A stretch of 64,000 bases of DNA from Scleropages formosus. Lineage: Eukaryota > Chordata > Actinopteri > Osteoglossiformes > Osteoglossidae. Positions 46,101 to 56,393 of this stretch are shown piece after piece. Positions within the stretch are counted from its first letter, which is position 1; each line of letters begins with the position of its first letter. The notes beneath the pieces were generated by a model that searched no databases, was not told the origin of the DNA, and saw nothing but the letters and a program-made list of their open reading frames with translations. Both the position numbers and the translations under genes were made by a program. The stretch is taken from NCBI RefSeq assembly GCF_900964775.1, contig NC_041820.1, positions 1,491,001 through 1,555,000 of the forward strand. The letters are read 5' to 3'.

Positions 46101-49100
46101 TTTCCTTCAATCACTTTTCTCTGGAGGCAGATGGCCAGTCAGCCGAGGCTGCTGAGATAAGCAGAGTGAAGCCGCAGGCCCACTGCACACCTGGCAGAGC
46201 TCCAGGGCTGGCCCAAGCAGCACACACACACACACAAAAGAAATCAATGTGCAGCAACGTACCTCCCTGATGGCCTCCTCACTGGGCACCATGGCACAGA
46301 GGTGCGAGAGGTATGTCTGCCGGAAGGCGGTACGGTTGGAGATGTGGCTGCAGTCGGCACACGACTTGGCCAGGACTAAGGCCTTGGCAACCTCGCCCAC
46401 TTTTACCAGGTGCTTGACACGCATCTCCATGAAGCCATCGCCCTCTAGGGCAAGATACCTGTCAACTGTGGAAGACCAGACAGCAGCGTAGCAGTCAGCG
46501 CACATGTCCACTGAGGATCAACATCAATCAAGTTAACGGGTTTTTCAGTAAACAAAGAACTTTTTTCCAAGTACAATATCCTGTAGGACACAGAGCTCAT
46601 ACAAACACTGTGCACTAAATATGTTGTGCATTTTTCTGGAAGAAATTAAAGTCACCATTACTAAAACCGTCGTGTTTTAGGAGACTTTCATCAGTGCAGC
46701 AACACATACCTTCTTCTTGATCAGTCTGCTGGCCAGTGAGAAGCGTCACCAGGACAGGGTGGCTCCATGCACCCCCCTCCCCCATAGCTTGGAGCAGGGC
46801 TTGCAGGTCAGTACTCCCGTACTCCAGGAGGGCACTGTGAGCTGCCTGCAGCACAAAAACACTGTAAAGGGGTGTCGGAAGGGCTTGCTGCAACCTAGTT
46901 TCGGGCTGCATTAAAGGTTTGAAGATAGATATGCTTTTTCATCAACATCATCTCCATCCTTCCAACCCATCCCTTTCCCCAACCTCACCTGAACAGAGCA
47001 ACGAAACTGCTCCCAGGTGCCATAAGGGATTTCATTCTCAGGCACTGAGAGCAGCAGTTCAAAACAACTCCTGAGAGACACACACACACAGACAAAGAAA
47101 AAGAAAAATAAATAGAGAGCAATACGAGATGGATGACTGCAATACAGGAACTACTTGAAAACTACTTTTATCAGGTGCAAACACGGCACTTCAGGGGATT
47201 CAGACAGTAGGCAATCAGAGGCACACCTTCAGCTGGTTATGTGAATGGACAGGAAGTGATGGTCTTAACATGTGGCTTCCGAGAATGATGCCATTACAAA
47301 ATGACAGAAGATGCTGTTCCATCCTGGGTTAACTCTTGAAGTCAATAGAAACAGAACGATTGCCAGACACCTGTAACTACTGCCATAAACAACATTAAAC
47401 AGCTGATAAGGACTGCGGAGCCCAATAAGACTCAGTGGAACCACTGACAGAATTTAATCTGTGCTTTTCTGACTGCCTTCAACACCCTGGAGCACCAGAG
47501 CTTACACACTGGCGTAAAGAGACGGTCCACTCACAGCGCCAGTCTCTTCAGAACCAGAGCCACCTTGTCTGAGTTGGTGGTCAGATGCGGTCGGGCAGCC
47601 GCAAAGCAGGTGATGGACAGACAGTAGACCTCTAGCAGAGGCAGCCTGTGTTCCACAGAGTTCCTGCTGCCTGCGAAGTGCATCAGGGCCTGCGGTGGGG
47701 GCAAAAAAGAAAACTGAGCAAGACTCATCACCATAGTAACGGCATGCAACCCACATCATCTACACGCCAAGAACTGTTCCACTTGGTACGGTACTTTTTT
47801 GCAGGCCCGGCCCAAACAGACATCCTGATACTAATACCTGGTAAACTGACCCAGCCTGTGTGAACACTCCTCACGCCAGAGACGGACTCTGGCCGCATTT
47901 TATTCTAGTTCAGTTAAAAGACAAATGAAGAATAAACAAAGCGCACGTTGTATCTTAGGGAGTGGGACTGCGGAGGATTTGGCGGACAGGCTGGCATGAT
48001 GCCCACGCAGGTGACCCGCTGTCTCCGTTTAGTGCTTTCAGTACCTGGAGGGACCGTCTGGGCTATTAGCGGCACTTGTGTCAGACGTGCACTTGGGGAC
48101 ATGTACAGCCCCCCAGGCCCTCCTGCTCCACAATCACCTAGACCTCAGAGATTCGGCTCGCCAATGAAGCGATGGCTAAATTTAAACTCTCCATCTAAAT
48201 TTGAGAGCACATCGCCCTGGGGCCCAGCGCAGCCCTGGAAACCAGCCTTGGGTATTTTTAAGGTGGAAATTGGTTCCTATTAATGCTTCAAGCCCCCTTC
48301 TCACAATGGGTCATGTTTGTACAATGCAGCTGGCTTAGAGCTGTGAATTTATCTTCTAGACACATTTGCACAGCGAGTTCTGTGTCCCTCGCAAGTTGGT
48401 GTAAGGCAAACTGCATAAACTGCTGGCGAGAAAGCTCAGTGTTCAGAACTAAACGGTGTTAAATTGCTCAACATGGGCAAGCTGCAGAAGACCTGCATTT
48501 CATGTTCAGTCTCTCCCACAAGAAGAAAGCCTTTATCGATTAGCAAGGCAGCATGTAAAGCGCACCAGACCGGAGGGTTTTGATGGCTCGAGGGAACGTC
48601 CAGCTGTGCCTGCAAACAGTCCAGTGCTGAGGGCTGTCACATTCTGCAAGCAATAAGATGAATGATCTACTGGACCACCTTTTTATCTTCCACAAAATTG
48701 GAATGCCATCCGATATCCGGTTTCACATCACACACTCTCTAATCCACTTTATTCATTTACTTTTATTTGTAACTCAACCACAGTGGAGAGGGGAAAAAAA
48801 TGCAAGCATTCCGCTTTGGTCGCATCCCAGTAGAAAACACAGATTCTACAGGGGCATGTCGCCTTCTGCCCTTGCCAGAAAAGCAAAGACTCCTGGGCCA
48901 TGTCTTGGGCGTGGTGGCTTGGCATATCGAAGCCCAGTCTGGAGTCGCTGACGTCGAGGCGAGCAGGGCAGCACCAGTAAGGACCAACCCAGCTACACTG
49001 GACTGCTGCCAGGGAGGTTGCCTTGGCAACATGTTGTTTAAATGGAAGCTGAGGTCCTTGGAAGTGTGGGCTCCAGCGGGAAACCAGAAGTGAGGCAAAG

Positions 49101-52100
49101 CTGAGGTGGACATGGACAACTGGAGAGGAGACCTTGATCTCTCCCAAGCAAAGCAGAGGACGATCATGGCACCAACGCAAATGTGTGTTGCTCACACTCA
49201 CAGGACACAACAAAAAGACCGCACACTCTACTACAACAAATGGTACCCCACACATACACACAGAGCAGGAGTGCAAAAATCACACTGAAACCTTCAATGT
49301 GCATCAGAACACTTTCTTACAGAGGGACAAGTTGTGAGGTTTGATGCTCAAGACCCGAAATGCAGCAGTGAATGACATCATCATCTTGGTACCCTAGTGC
49401 CACTCTCCACTACATGGGTCACTTCAGGTCAAGCTTAGTTGCTAATTTGTCCGTTATTGAACTTATCACCGAAAAATCTACTAAAAAAGCACTCAGTGGG
49501 GTTTTGGGGGTGTTACAGAATACTGTTGTACTGAATTCTTATCCCCCCATTGCAATACTACACAAACACCTTGGTACTCACATCCACTTCAGCTATATCT
49601 GTCCTGCACGATGACAGGGGTCACCTTACACTAAAATACCCTACCGTGCCCTGCACACCCTGGAACAGTCTTGAGAGAAATCTCTTCATTCTGCCACACA
49701 CTAACACATCTTCATCTTTCTGTGCCTCAAAACACACACACACACACAAACAAACAGGGAGTCCTCCCAGGCCCTGGAGAAAGCACACTCCCTGATGTAG
49801 TCAGGTCACAGTTTTCTGCGGTCCCAGAGAGAGATGAAAGCCTGTTAGCATGCACGCATGCATGCGCGCGTGTACACACACACACACACACACACACAGA
49901 CCGTTTCCTGCTCTTACTCCACAACTCTTCACATTTCAGACGTGCTTCCGTTCAATCTCACACACATTTTAATTGTCTGTTTTCGTTTCCTCTCACATTT
50001 TAAAAATAAAAGAAAATTGAGCATTAGAAGCTGCTTCTTTCAGTCATAGGTTTGAATAGCACCTCCAGCTATAGTACCCTTAAACCAGTTACTTAACCTA
50101 AACTGATCCAGTAAAAAATGACCCAGCTCTAAAAATGGGTAAATAAGTAGCTTAACATTGTAAGTCACTTTGGAGAAAAGAAGCTAAATGAATAAATGTC
50201 AGTGTAAGACACAAATTAAGGGTAAAAATGGGAGTTGCAGATAAAAGATCTTTAAGTTTGAGTAGAGCAAAACATTTAAGATAAGACAACTCACTGCTAC
50301 CATATGACAACTTAGAACAGGCTGGTTCAGACTGAGGACGATGGGGGCACCTCTAACGTAATGATGCCCGTTTCCTTCACATCACACAAATCCATACGCA
50401 AAATTATCCGTGTGGTGTGCATTAGAAAAATACTACCTGCTAGAGTTGGTCTGACATCAAAGACAAAAAGACACCCAAGTCAGCAGCTCCAATTACTTGG
50501 CAAACCTCTCCTGTTCATACTCTCAGCTTTACTACAGTAAAAGCTGCCAACTACCCCTTTCCATCATAATGTTTATATTTATTCATTTAGCAGACGCTTT
50601 TCTCCAAAGTGACGTACATCTCATAGAAAATACAATTTGTGCATTACCTTAGGAGAAAGAGAGAGACAGTTGCAAAGTTTGTTTTGATTCTCGTGAACAA
50701 CTGACAAAAACCTATTTCCTGGGTGTCTGATGTACTCCTTGAGCTGCTCAAGATCTTTCTGTCACAGAGTAAATGAATTTTTTTTTTTATGTAACTTGCA
50801 ATTATTGAGGTGACACCTTTGTCCGGGGAGCTTACAGTATGAGGTTGGACCTGACGGGATTCAAATCCAGGCCTTTGGACTGCATGGCAGCCCAATTTAG
50901 CACTATACCACCCGCCGAAAACCCCAGGAACCCTCACTGGTTACATATTGAGTGACTTTCTTCAGAGTCTATTCCAGATGTAGCCACAACTTTACGTAGT
51001 AAGCAAGCGGTAAGATCTGAAAGAGAGACACAAACTAAATGTAAGATGTCATGTGTGCAACAAAGACATCCTTCAGCATTCTCTACAGGGTTGTCTGCAT
51101 TTATTTGAAGGATACTTACACCAATTTACCCATTTAAACAGAGAAGTACTCTATTGATACAGATTAAGCACAGTGACTGAGTAAAAAGCAAGATTATGGA
51201 TTCTAATCCAAGTACTTTCAGATCATGGGAGCAGCTCTAACCACTACACCACCTGCTGGCCGTGTCTACAAACCATCACCAAAGGCAACCAACCTGGCAG
51301 CTTAAGCAGCACAGAATGTAGAGTACATCAGTGTAACATTAGCAACATCGTAACATCACTACCACTATCTTCCAGTAAGAATTCATTTCTACACAATCTC
51401 GTTCATAACATTTAAGAAAACCAACCAGCTGGTATGAAGTGTATGTATGAAGTGGGCAGCTGATAGTGCAGTGGTTAGAGCTGCTGCCCTTGGACCCAGA
51501 GACCACAGGTTCAAATCCCACCTCCGGCTTGAGTAAGGTACCCTAAATTGCTCCAGTAAATGGGTAAATATTGCATATAGTAACAATAAAGCATCTTACC
51601 TAATAGGTGCTTTGGGAGGCGTGTCAGGTAAACTAATGTAATGTAATACCCACGGAAGGAAATCACACTAACTATATGGAAATTCTCTCACTCTCTGTCA
51701 TACACAAACCGGTGTTTACAATCTGTCCCGCGTGTACAGGGGGCCTGTTCAAGGGAAAAAGCACGTGCCAACAGCAGGAGCGCCAAAGAGACCGAAGGAG
51801 CCACATCAGAGCCGCCACCCTCCACACACACACACTCACTCAGATGCGTCCGCGTCTCAAAGCAGCGTCGCTCGTGGCCCTTGCAAACGTGCAGGGAAAC
51901 ACGCAGCGTCTTCCGCAAGGCCACGCGCCTGCGCAACTGTGGCCGCCGCGTGCCAGCAGCACCCCCCGCCCCCCAAACGGCGACACAGAGAGACCGTTAC
52001 CGATGAACAGAAAGTCACGTGGGGGCGTTAGGCGGCATAGTGGGTCTTGGAGATTTTTTTTTTTTTTTTAAACGGGACGGTACCAGAAACCCCCCCGCTA

Positions 52101-52824
52101 GTTAGACCGAACACACGCGCGCGCACGCAGCGGCGTACACAATAATACTGTAATAGAGTGTACGCAACTAATAAAACATGCACAAGTTCGGTAGTGGCAT
52201 CGGGCTACAGAAAGAGCGACACACACAGTATTAGTACAGTAAAGTACACTGTGTGTATGGTATGTGTGTCAAGTAAGTTGTAGCGACAAGGCAGAGTACA
52301 GTAACTTACTAACAGTAAAGTACAGTCACACTGAGTGTACAGTAGAGTAACGGGGGTATAACGGTTCGTTCCTAACCGACGTCTCCTGAGGAAAACAAAA
52401 CCGCGGCCTTCGGAACCCGAAGCGCCCCTTCTCCTCCTCCTCCTCCTCCTCTTCCTCTCCCTCCGGGCCTCCCTACCCTCCCCCGGTCCGTCCAGCCCGG
52501 ACCCCCAGCGGCAGCGGTGCAGGCGAGCCCAGCCCGTCCAGACTAGAGCCTCCCGCCCACGGAGCCCTGACACTGTGCTGCTCTCCCAGCCAGCCGAGCT
52601 CCCCGCTCGCCTCGTCAGTCCGTCACTCAGTCAGGCGCTACCTGGCAGAAGCTGCCGCAGTACTGTCCGGACGAGGTCTCCGAGATCTCCCGCTGTCGCA
52701 GCTCGGCCTCCAGCCTCCGCAGCGCGTCCCGCAGCCCCTCCACGGTGTCCGAGCCGCCCTCGGCGGCGTCCTGCGGCGGCCGGTCCCTCCGGCCGAGGCG
52801 AGTCTCTCCCTGCCCGTCCGCCAT
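40121..52824 (-). CDS. rlf: Zinc finger protein RLF
   Basis: This is a large nuclear C2H2 zinc finger protein (RLF, rearranged L-MYC fusion), a transcriptional regulator tied to chromatin and methylation control in mouse. Eight exons (minus strand) lie at 52824-52642, 47689-47535, 47070-46989, 46845-46710, 46465-46263, 45862-45726, 45425-45284 and 45094-40121, giving 6,012 nt, or 2,003 aa (human 1,914). All phases fit. The first exon encodes MADGQGETRL and a short helix ending SGQYCGSFCQ. Exons 2-7 encode the helical N-terminal part (LLEVYCLSITCFAAARPHLT, KLQRRIDPSVESFLERC). The 5-kb last exon carries many spaced C2H2 fingers from about residue 540 (FFCQICQ). It also carries a (GAT)n-coded Asp run near 505, and the conserved end YLRPVVVLERSKFSTSLLDL with FPTKK and GSS. 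Intron 1 (5 kb) is SINE-rich. In human it also lies near ZMPSTE24. Confidence 0.97.
49017..49030 (+). promoter_or_regulatory. X-box-like perfect palindrome in rlf intron 1
   Basis: GTTGCCTTGGCAAC has perfect GTTGCC/GGCAAC half-sites with a 2-bp spacer, matching the RFX consensus. It lies far from any promoter recognised here, so it may be an enhancer element or chance. Confidence 0.45.
50048..50200 (+). mobile_element. tRNA-derived SINE, 3' part
   Basis: It begins in the B-box region (GGTTTGAATAGCACCTCCAG), then runs through the conserved middle (TGACCCAGCTCTAAAAATGG) to the L2-like tail TAAGTCACTTTGGAGAAAAG and AATGAATAAATG. Confidence 0.75.
50566..50700 (-). mobile_element. L2-clade LINE 3' end
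   Basis: On the minus strand TTCTCCTAAGGTAATGCACA and the following GTATTTTCTATGAGATG, then ACTTTGGAGAAAAGCGTCTG and AAATGAATAAATA, match the 3' end of the L2 copy at 26,100-26,206. The copy may extend to about 50,790. Confidence 0.75.
50795..50930 (-). mobile_element. tRNA-derived SINE head
   Basis: The minus strand reads GGCGGGTGGTATAGTGCTAA, then a B-box-like GGATTTGAATCCCG. The tRNA-like head is recognisable but diverged. The 3' part is not present next to it. Confidence 0.65.
51130..51270 (-). mobile_element. tRNA-derived SINE, decayed
   Basis: The minus strand begins AGGTGGTGTAGTGGTTAGAG, the SINE head, then continues with diverged middle sequence to about 51,130. No clean tail is seen. 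Confidence 0.6.
51445..51650 (+). mobile_element. tRNA-derived SINE
   Basis: It shows the head GCAGTGGTTAGAGCTGCTGC, the B-box CAGGTTCAAATCCCACCTCC, the middle GTACCCTAAATTGCTCCAGT, and a degenerate tail ending in AATGTAATGTAAT. The head is the clearest copy of this subfamily in the window. Confidence 0.8.
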
Positions 52825-54420
52825 GTTCGCTCGCGGCCGCCGCGCGTACGCACTGGCGACGTCACGCGACGACTTGGTGGGCTTACGGGGTAGGGATGGA
52901 GGGGAGGGGAGGGGGGGGGGGGTGCTCGTGCGGACAGCCCTAGGAGCGCTAGGCGCGAGGGCCACGCAGGTGTCCGCTAAAGGCACGGCGCGGTCGCGCG
53001 CCCATCCGCCCCCTGTGCTTCGGCCGCGCGCTCCCAGGAAGCCGCCTGTCTTCCAGCGAGAACCAGCGCGAGAACAAAGGGCTGCAGCTAACGGAACGGG
53101 GCTGCAGAAGCGCGTGCACAAACTAAGTGCACGCAAAGTTCGCACCGGGCAGCGCGTGGCAACTCACGCGAGTTTCAGTCACGACGGCGGCGGGAGTAGC
53201 AGCGGTGCGCACCCTTGCTTGGTGTAACAGAAACGCGCGAGAGCAGGTAGTGATCACACCGAGGGGGTGGGGCACCACGAAGCACCAACGCCCACCTGAG
53301 CCCACCGCCACAAAAACACGGGGAATTCCTCCTCCCGCGCGCTGCAAAACAACGGCGCGCGCGGGCAAGAAAATAAGATGGAATCGAGGGACTCGTTAAC
53401 GTGCAGATGCTGTGCGCCAGCTGACATTTCCAGGAACGCAAACATCGCGGCCCTTCTCTGCACGCGCACCCGAGCGTCTCATTGCACGAGCCCACCTCCT
53501 CACGTGGTGCTCGAGCGCTAGCATGAGATGCCGTGGCGCGCCTCAAGTTTTCCTCGAGCCAGCGGTGCAGCGCCGCGCGCCCCCTCTCGGCGTTCTTCCG
53601 CACGGCATGTCGACCTGGAACAAATCGCTGGTGTGTCCCCCCCATGCACCCATTTCCGGTGTGCGTCCGTACAGCACGTCGACCCGGAAGAGATTCACAC
53701 GTCTGTCGGAAAACGTGAGCGACTAGTGAGGGTCTGAAGTGGAGAGAACTCGACGGGATCGAGAGGTATGTTTCTTCCGCCTGTTCGCATGTGAGCTCCT
53801 GAGGTTTTTAGTAAACGTCAAGTAAGGAAAAGTGTCAGTAGGATGTTTCGCATCGACCGAGCTAATCGTGGTCTTTGTATGACGCTTAGAGAGCAGCAGA
53901 GCCGACAGTTTTCTGCGGAACTAGCAGTCCGGGGTGGCGGGGGCTGTTCCCCTTCCCGCTTCCGGACCGAGCTATCCCCTGAGCTATCCCCTGAGCTATC
54001 CCCTGAGCTGTCCCCTGAGCTGTCCCCTGAGCTGTCCCCTGAGTGTCCTCCTTCCCAGACCGAGCTGTCCCCTGAGCTGTCCCCTTCCTGGACCAAGCTG
54101 TCCCCCTTCCGGACCGAGCTGTCCCCCTTCCGGACCGAGCTGTCCCTGTGACTGCATTGATGACACCTGAACCCCTTTGCCAGACATTTCTTTCTCAAGA
54201 ACGTGATGAGCTGTTGGTTTCTTTCATGAAAGAGCCCACACCATCTTACATAGGTGTATAGAACAGCTTACGCCGCCAGCGCTGCACGCTGTTAAAATGT
54301 GTAGTGATGCTTGCGTGGAGATGTTTGCTCTGTGCACTATTTGATAGCGCTCTGGAAAGTAAAGACCCGCAGCCTCGACTTGGAATCACCTGCTCCTTGA
54401 TGGCTCTGCAGGCTCTGACC
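52825..54420. other. Divergent rlf/znf593 promoter region
   Basis: A 1.6-kb, mostly GC- and CpG-rich space between two head-to-head genes. It holds a G11 run at 52,910-52,920, ETS-type TTCCGG/CCGGAAG motifs near 53,653-53,693, and a 12-bp minisatellite close to znf593. The open frames seen here in every reading frame reflect the high GC content. Confidence 0.55.
53972..54145. repeat. 12-bp minisatellite upstream of znf593
   Basis: About eight near-identical GAGCTGTCCCCT units come first, the first few with GAGCTATCCCCT. Then follow longer variant units containing TTCCGGACCGAGCTGTCCCC. Because the unit length is a multiple of three, all frames stay open, which makes false coding signals. The array ends about 275 bp before the znf593 ATG. 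Confidence 0.9.
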
Positions 54421-55088
54421 ATGGGAAAGTCCAAGCAGGTTGGCAACCACAAGAGCGACAAGAAGAAGAACATCGCCAAGACGTGGAAGACGAAACGGCG
54501 CGCGAAAGACCTGGACCAGATCCACGATGACATTAGGCCCGAAAACGCGGCCAAGCTGCTTAAGCAGGAGCTCGACTATGACGTCACGGGCAACGCGCAG
54601 CACTACTGCCTGCACTGCGCGTGAGTGCGTCCGCCTGGGGGGTCCCTGCAGCCCCGCTCACGCTTCGGGGATGACGCTGGCTGCGCGCAACTGCGTTTCG
54701 TGAATTGTGTCGTTCGTTTCCCACCCGCAGGCGATATTTTGTTGATCTGAAAACCATGAAGGAGCACTTCAGGACCAAACTGCACAAGAAACGGTACGAC
54801 TCGCTATTTTGTATTTCTAGGAACGCGACCAAAGAATGCAGCACTGCGCAGCATGGTAGGGTGTAATGTGTAGTTGTGTGAGCACGCTGTGGTTTGCTGG
54901 AGTCGGCGTGTGTGAGAGTGGAATCCACGACGCCGATGTTCTCTCGTCCGCCCTCCAGGCTGAAGCAGCTGCGTGAGGAGCCCTACACCCAAGCGGAGGC
55001 GGACAGGGCTGCAGGAATGGGCTCCTACATCCCCCCCAAAGCCGTGGAGGTGCGCACACAGCCCGTGGAGGATGAGATGACCACCTGA
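54421..55088 (+). CDS. znf593: Zinc finger protein 593 (60S assembly factor, Bud20 family)
   Basis: This is a small nuclear protein with one C2H2-type finger. The family (yeast Bud20) acts in late pre-60S ribosome assembly and export. Three exons lie at 54421-54620, 54731-54793 and 54959-55088, giving 393 nt, or 130 aa (human 134). The N-terminus is short and basic ([17 protein letters not shown]). The finger reads [20 protein letters not shown] and continues to TKLHKKRLKQL; it is followed by the conserved [20 protein letters not shown]. The start is set at GACCATGGG (54,421), a strong Kozak context where family similarity begins. The frame stays open upstream without similarity. It is head to head with rlf. 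No clear poly(A) signal is seen downstream. Confidence 0.95.
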
Positions 55089-56393
55089 AGAAGACAGACC
55101 GAGCATGAATTCAGTGGCCGTGTGCCCCCCCTCGCTGTGGACATCCCCTCCCCCCATGTGCAGGCCCACCTGTTCTGTCCCCTAGACACGACAGACTCGC
55201 TGTCCGTACGGTCTTGGGTACACGCACGTAAATGTGTAAATACGAAAAGGGTGTGTGTGTGTGAGAGCAGTTATGTAAAATGGCTTTACATAAAAGCAGC
55301 GATTTTACTCTAATCTTTTTGATTTGTGGTCATGTTGGGGGAGCAGATGGGATCGGCCCTGTCCAAGAGGTTGGGACGTCAGAGGAATACCCAGTTCTCA
55401 GAGTGGAGGACTAGAATATGTCAGCGGGACACATGTCTCTATTGGTACTGCAGTGAGACAGAGGGTACTTAATGCCTCTGAAACTCAGCCAGAATGTTCA
55501 AAAGGTTTTATTTGGACACAACAGAAGTCGTCGTTCATCCAGTGTCAATAACTGCTTGTCCAGCACATGTAGAGCTGCAGGAAAGGACATTAGTTGATCA
55601 GTTACAGTCTTCGTTATTGTCGCCACGTTTGAGCATCTTTTCCGGATCTTTCCTTGCAGCCCTGTCAAGTGCTCCTCTCCGGTGTTTCTCTTCACTGTCG
55701 GATCCCATGTTGATCGTTATTCATCCAAAGAGACAACAGATGACAACAGCTTCTGTCTTCACCCTCAGAACTCAAGTCTGCTGCTCTTCCAGTTCATATG
55801 ACTTTAGTGTCTTCGGATTTGATCGTAGCCCCATTTTTCCACTCTGCTCTGACATTTTCTTCATCCCCCGCTGTTACTCTGGTATCACTAGCACAGCAAC
55901 ACTGAATCCACTTCTCTTGTTCTTGTCCTGCTCTTCCCAGAATGCATTCAGTGTATGAGTGAGGAGAAAGTGTGCCTTGTGTTACTGGCCATCTGGAAAC
56001 TATTGTGCGTGTGTGTGTGTCCATGCTCCCGTCTCTCTGGGCGCTCCTGTTAGGGAGAGCATTCTATGATGAAACGGTAAAAAATACCCCCTGTTTAAAG
56101 TGTGAACCCATAATGAGCCCCTGGGGGGATGGTGGTGATGATAATGACGACTATGAGGAGGAGGAGGCGGAACAGATGTAAATGGGGCGCTGGCCCTTTA
56201 AGAAACTCCCCCCACCCCCATATTTGTGGGACCCTGGTTCGGGAGGGGAAGCGGGAAGGCGGGTCCGGCGCAGACCGGGAGGACATCACTCCTGGACGGC
56301 CGAGCTTCGGGAAGCGCGTTCCCGATCCCTCCGTGGAGCGTGCCCGTGTCGTGTGTGTGGACGCGCACGGGGACCCGGGAGAGGAAGAGGAGG
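55089..56393. other. znf593 downstream and selenon promoter DNA
   Basis: The first part is znf593 3' UTR or intergenic, with a small (TG)n near 55,251-55,262. A T-rich middle part (55,500-55,960) has no recognised feature. From about 56,170 the DNA becomes GC-rich and includes the selenon promoter and leader. No exon is supported. Confidence 0.5.

Larger units (their letters stand above)
47690..52641 (-). other. rlf: rlf intron 1
   Basis: This 5-kb intron has no recognisable exon of another gene. It holds an X-box-like palindrome (49,017-49,030), CA repeats (about 49,734-49,747 and 49,876-49,899), five SINE/L2 pieces between 50,048 and 51,650, a T-run near 52,056-52,069, a degenerate AGTACAGT array at about 52,225-52,345 and a (TCC)n tract near 52,433-52,455. 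Confidence 0.7.

Noticed and set aside
51470-51530. tRNA-like sequence with A and B boxes
   Set aside because: It is the head of a SINE; the cloverleaf stems are broken and a SINE body follows.
53843-54151. An ORF encoding an ELSP repeat protein
   Set aside because: It is produced by the 12-bp minisatellite, which stays open in several frames on both strands.
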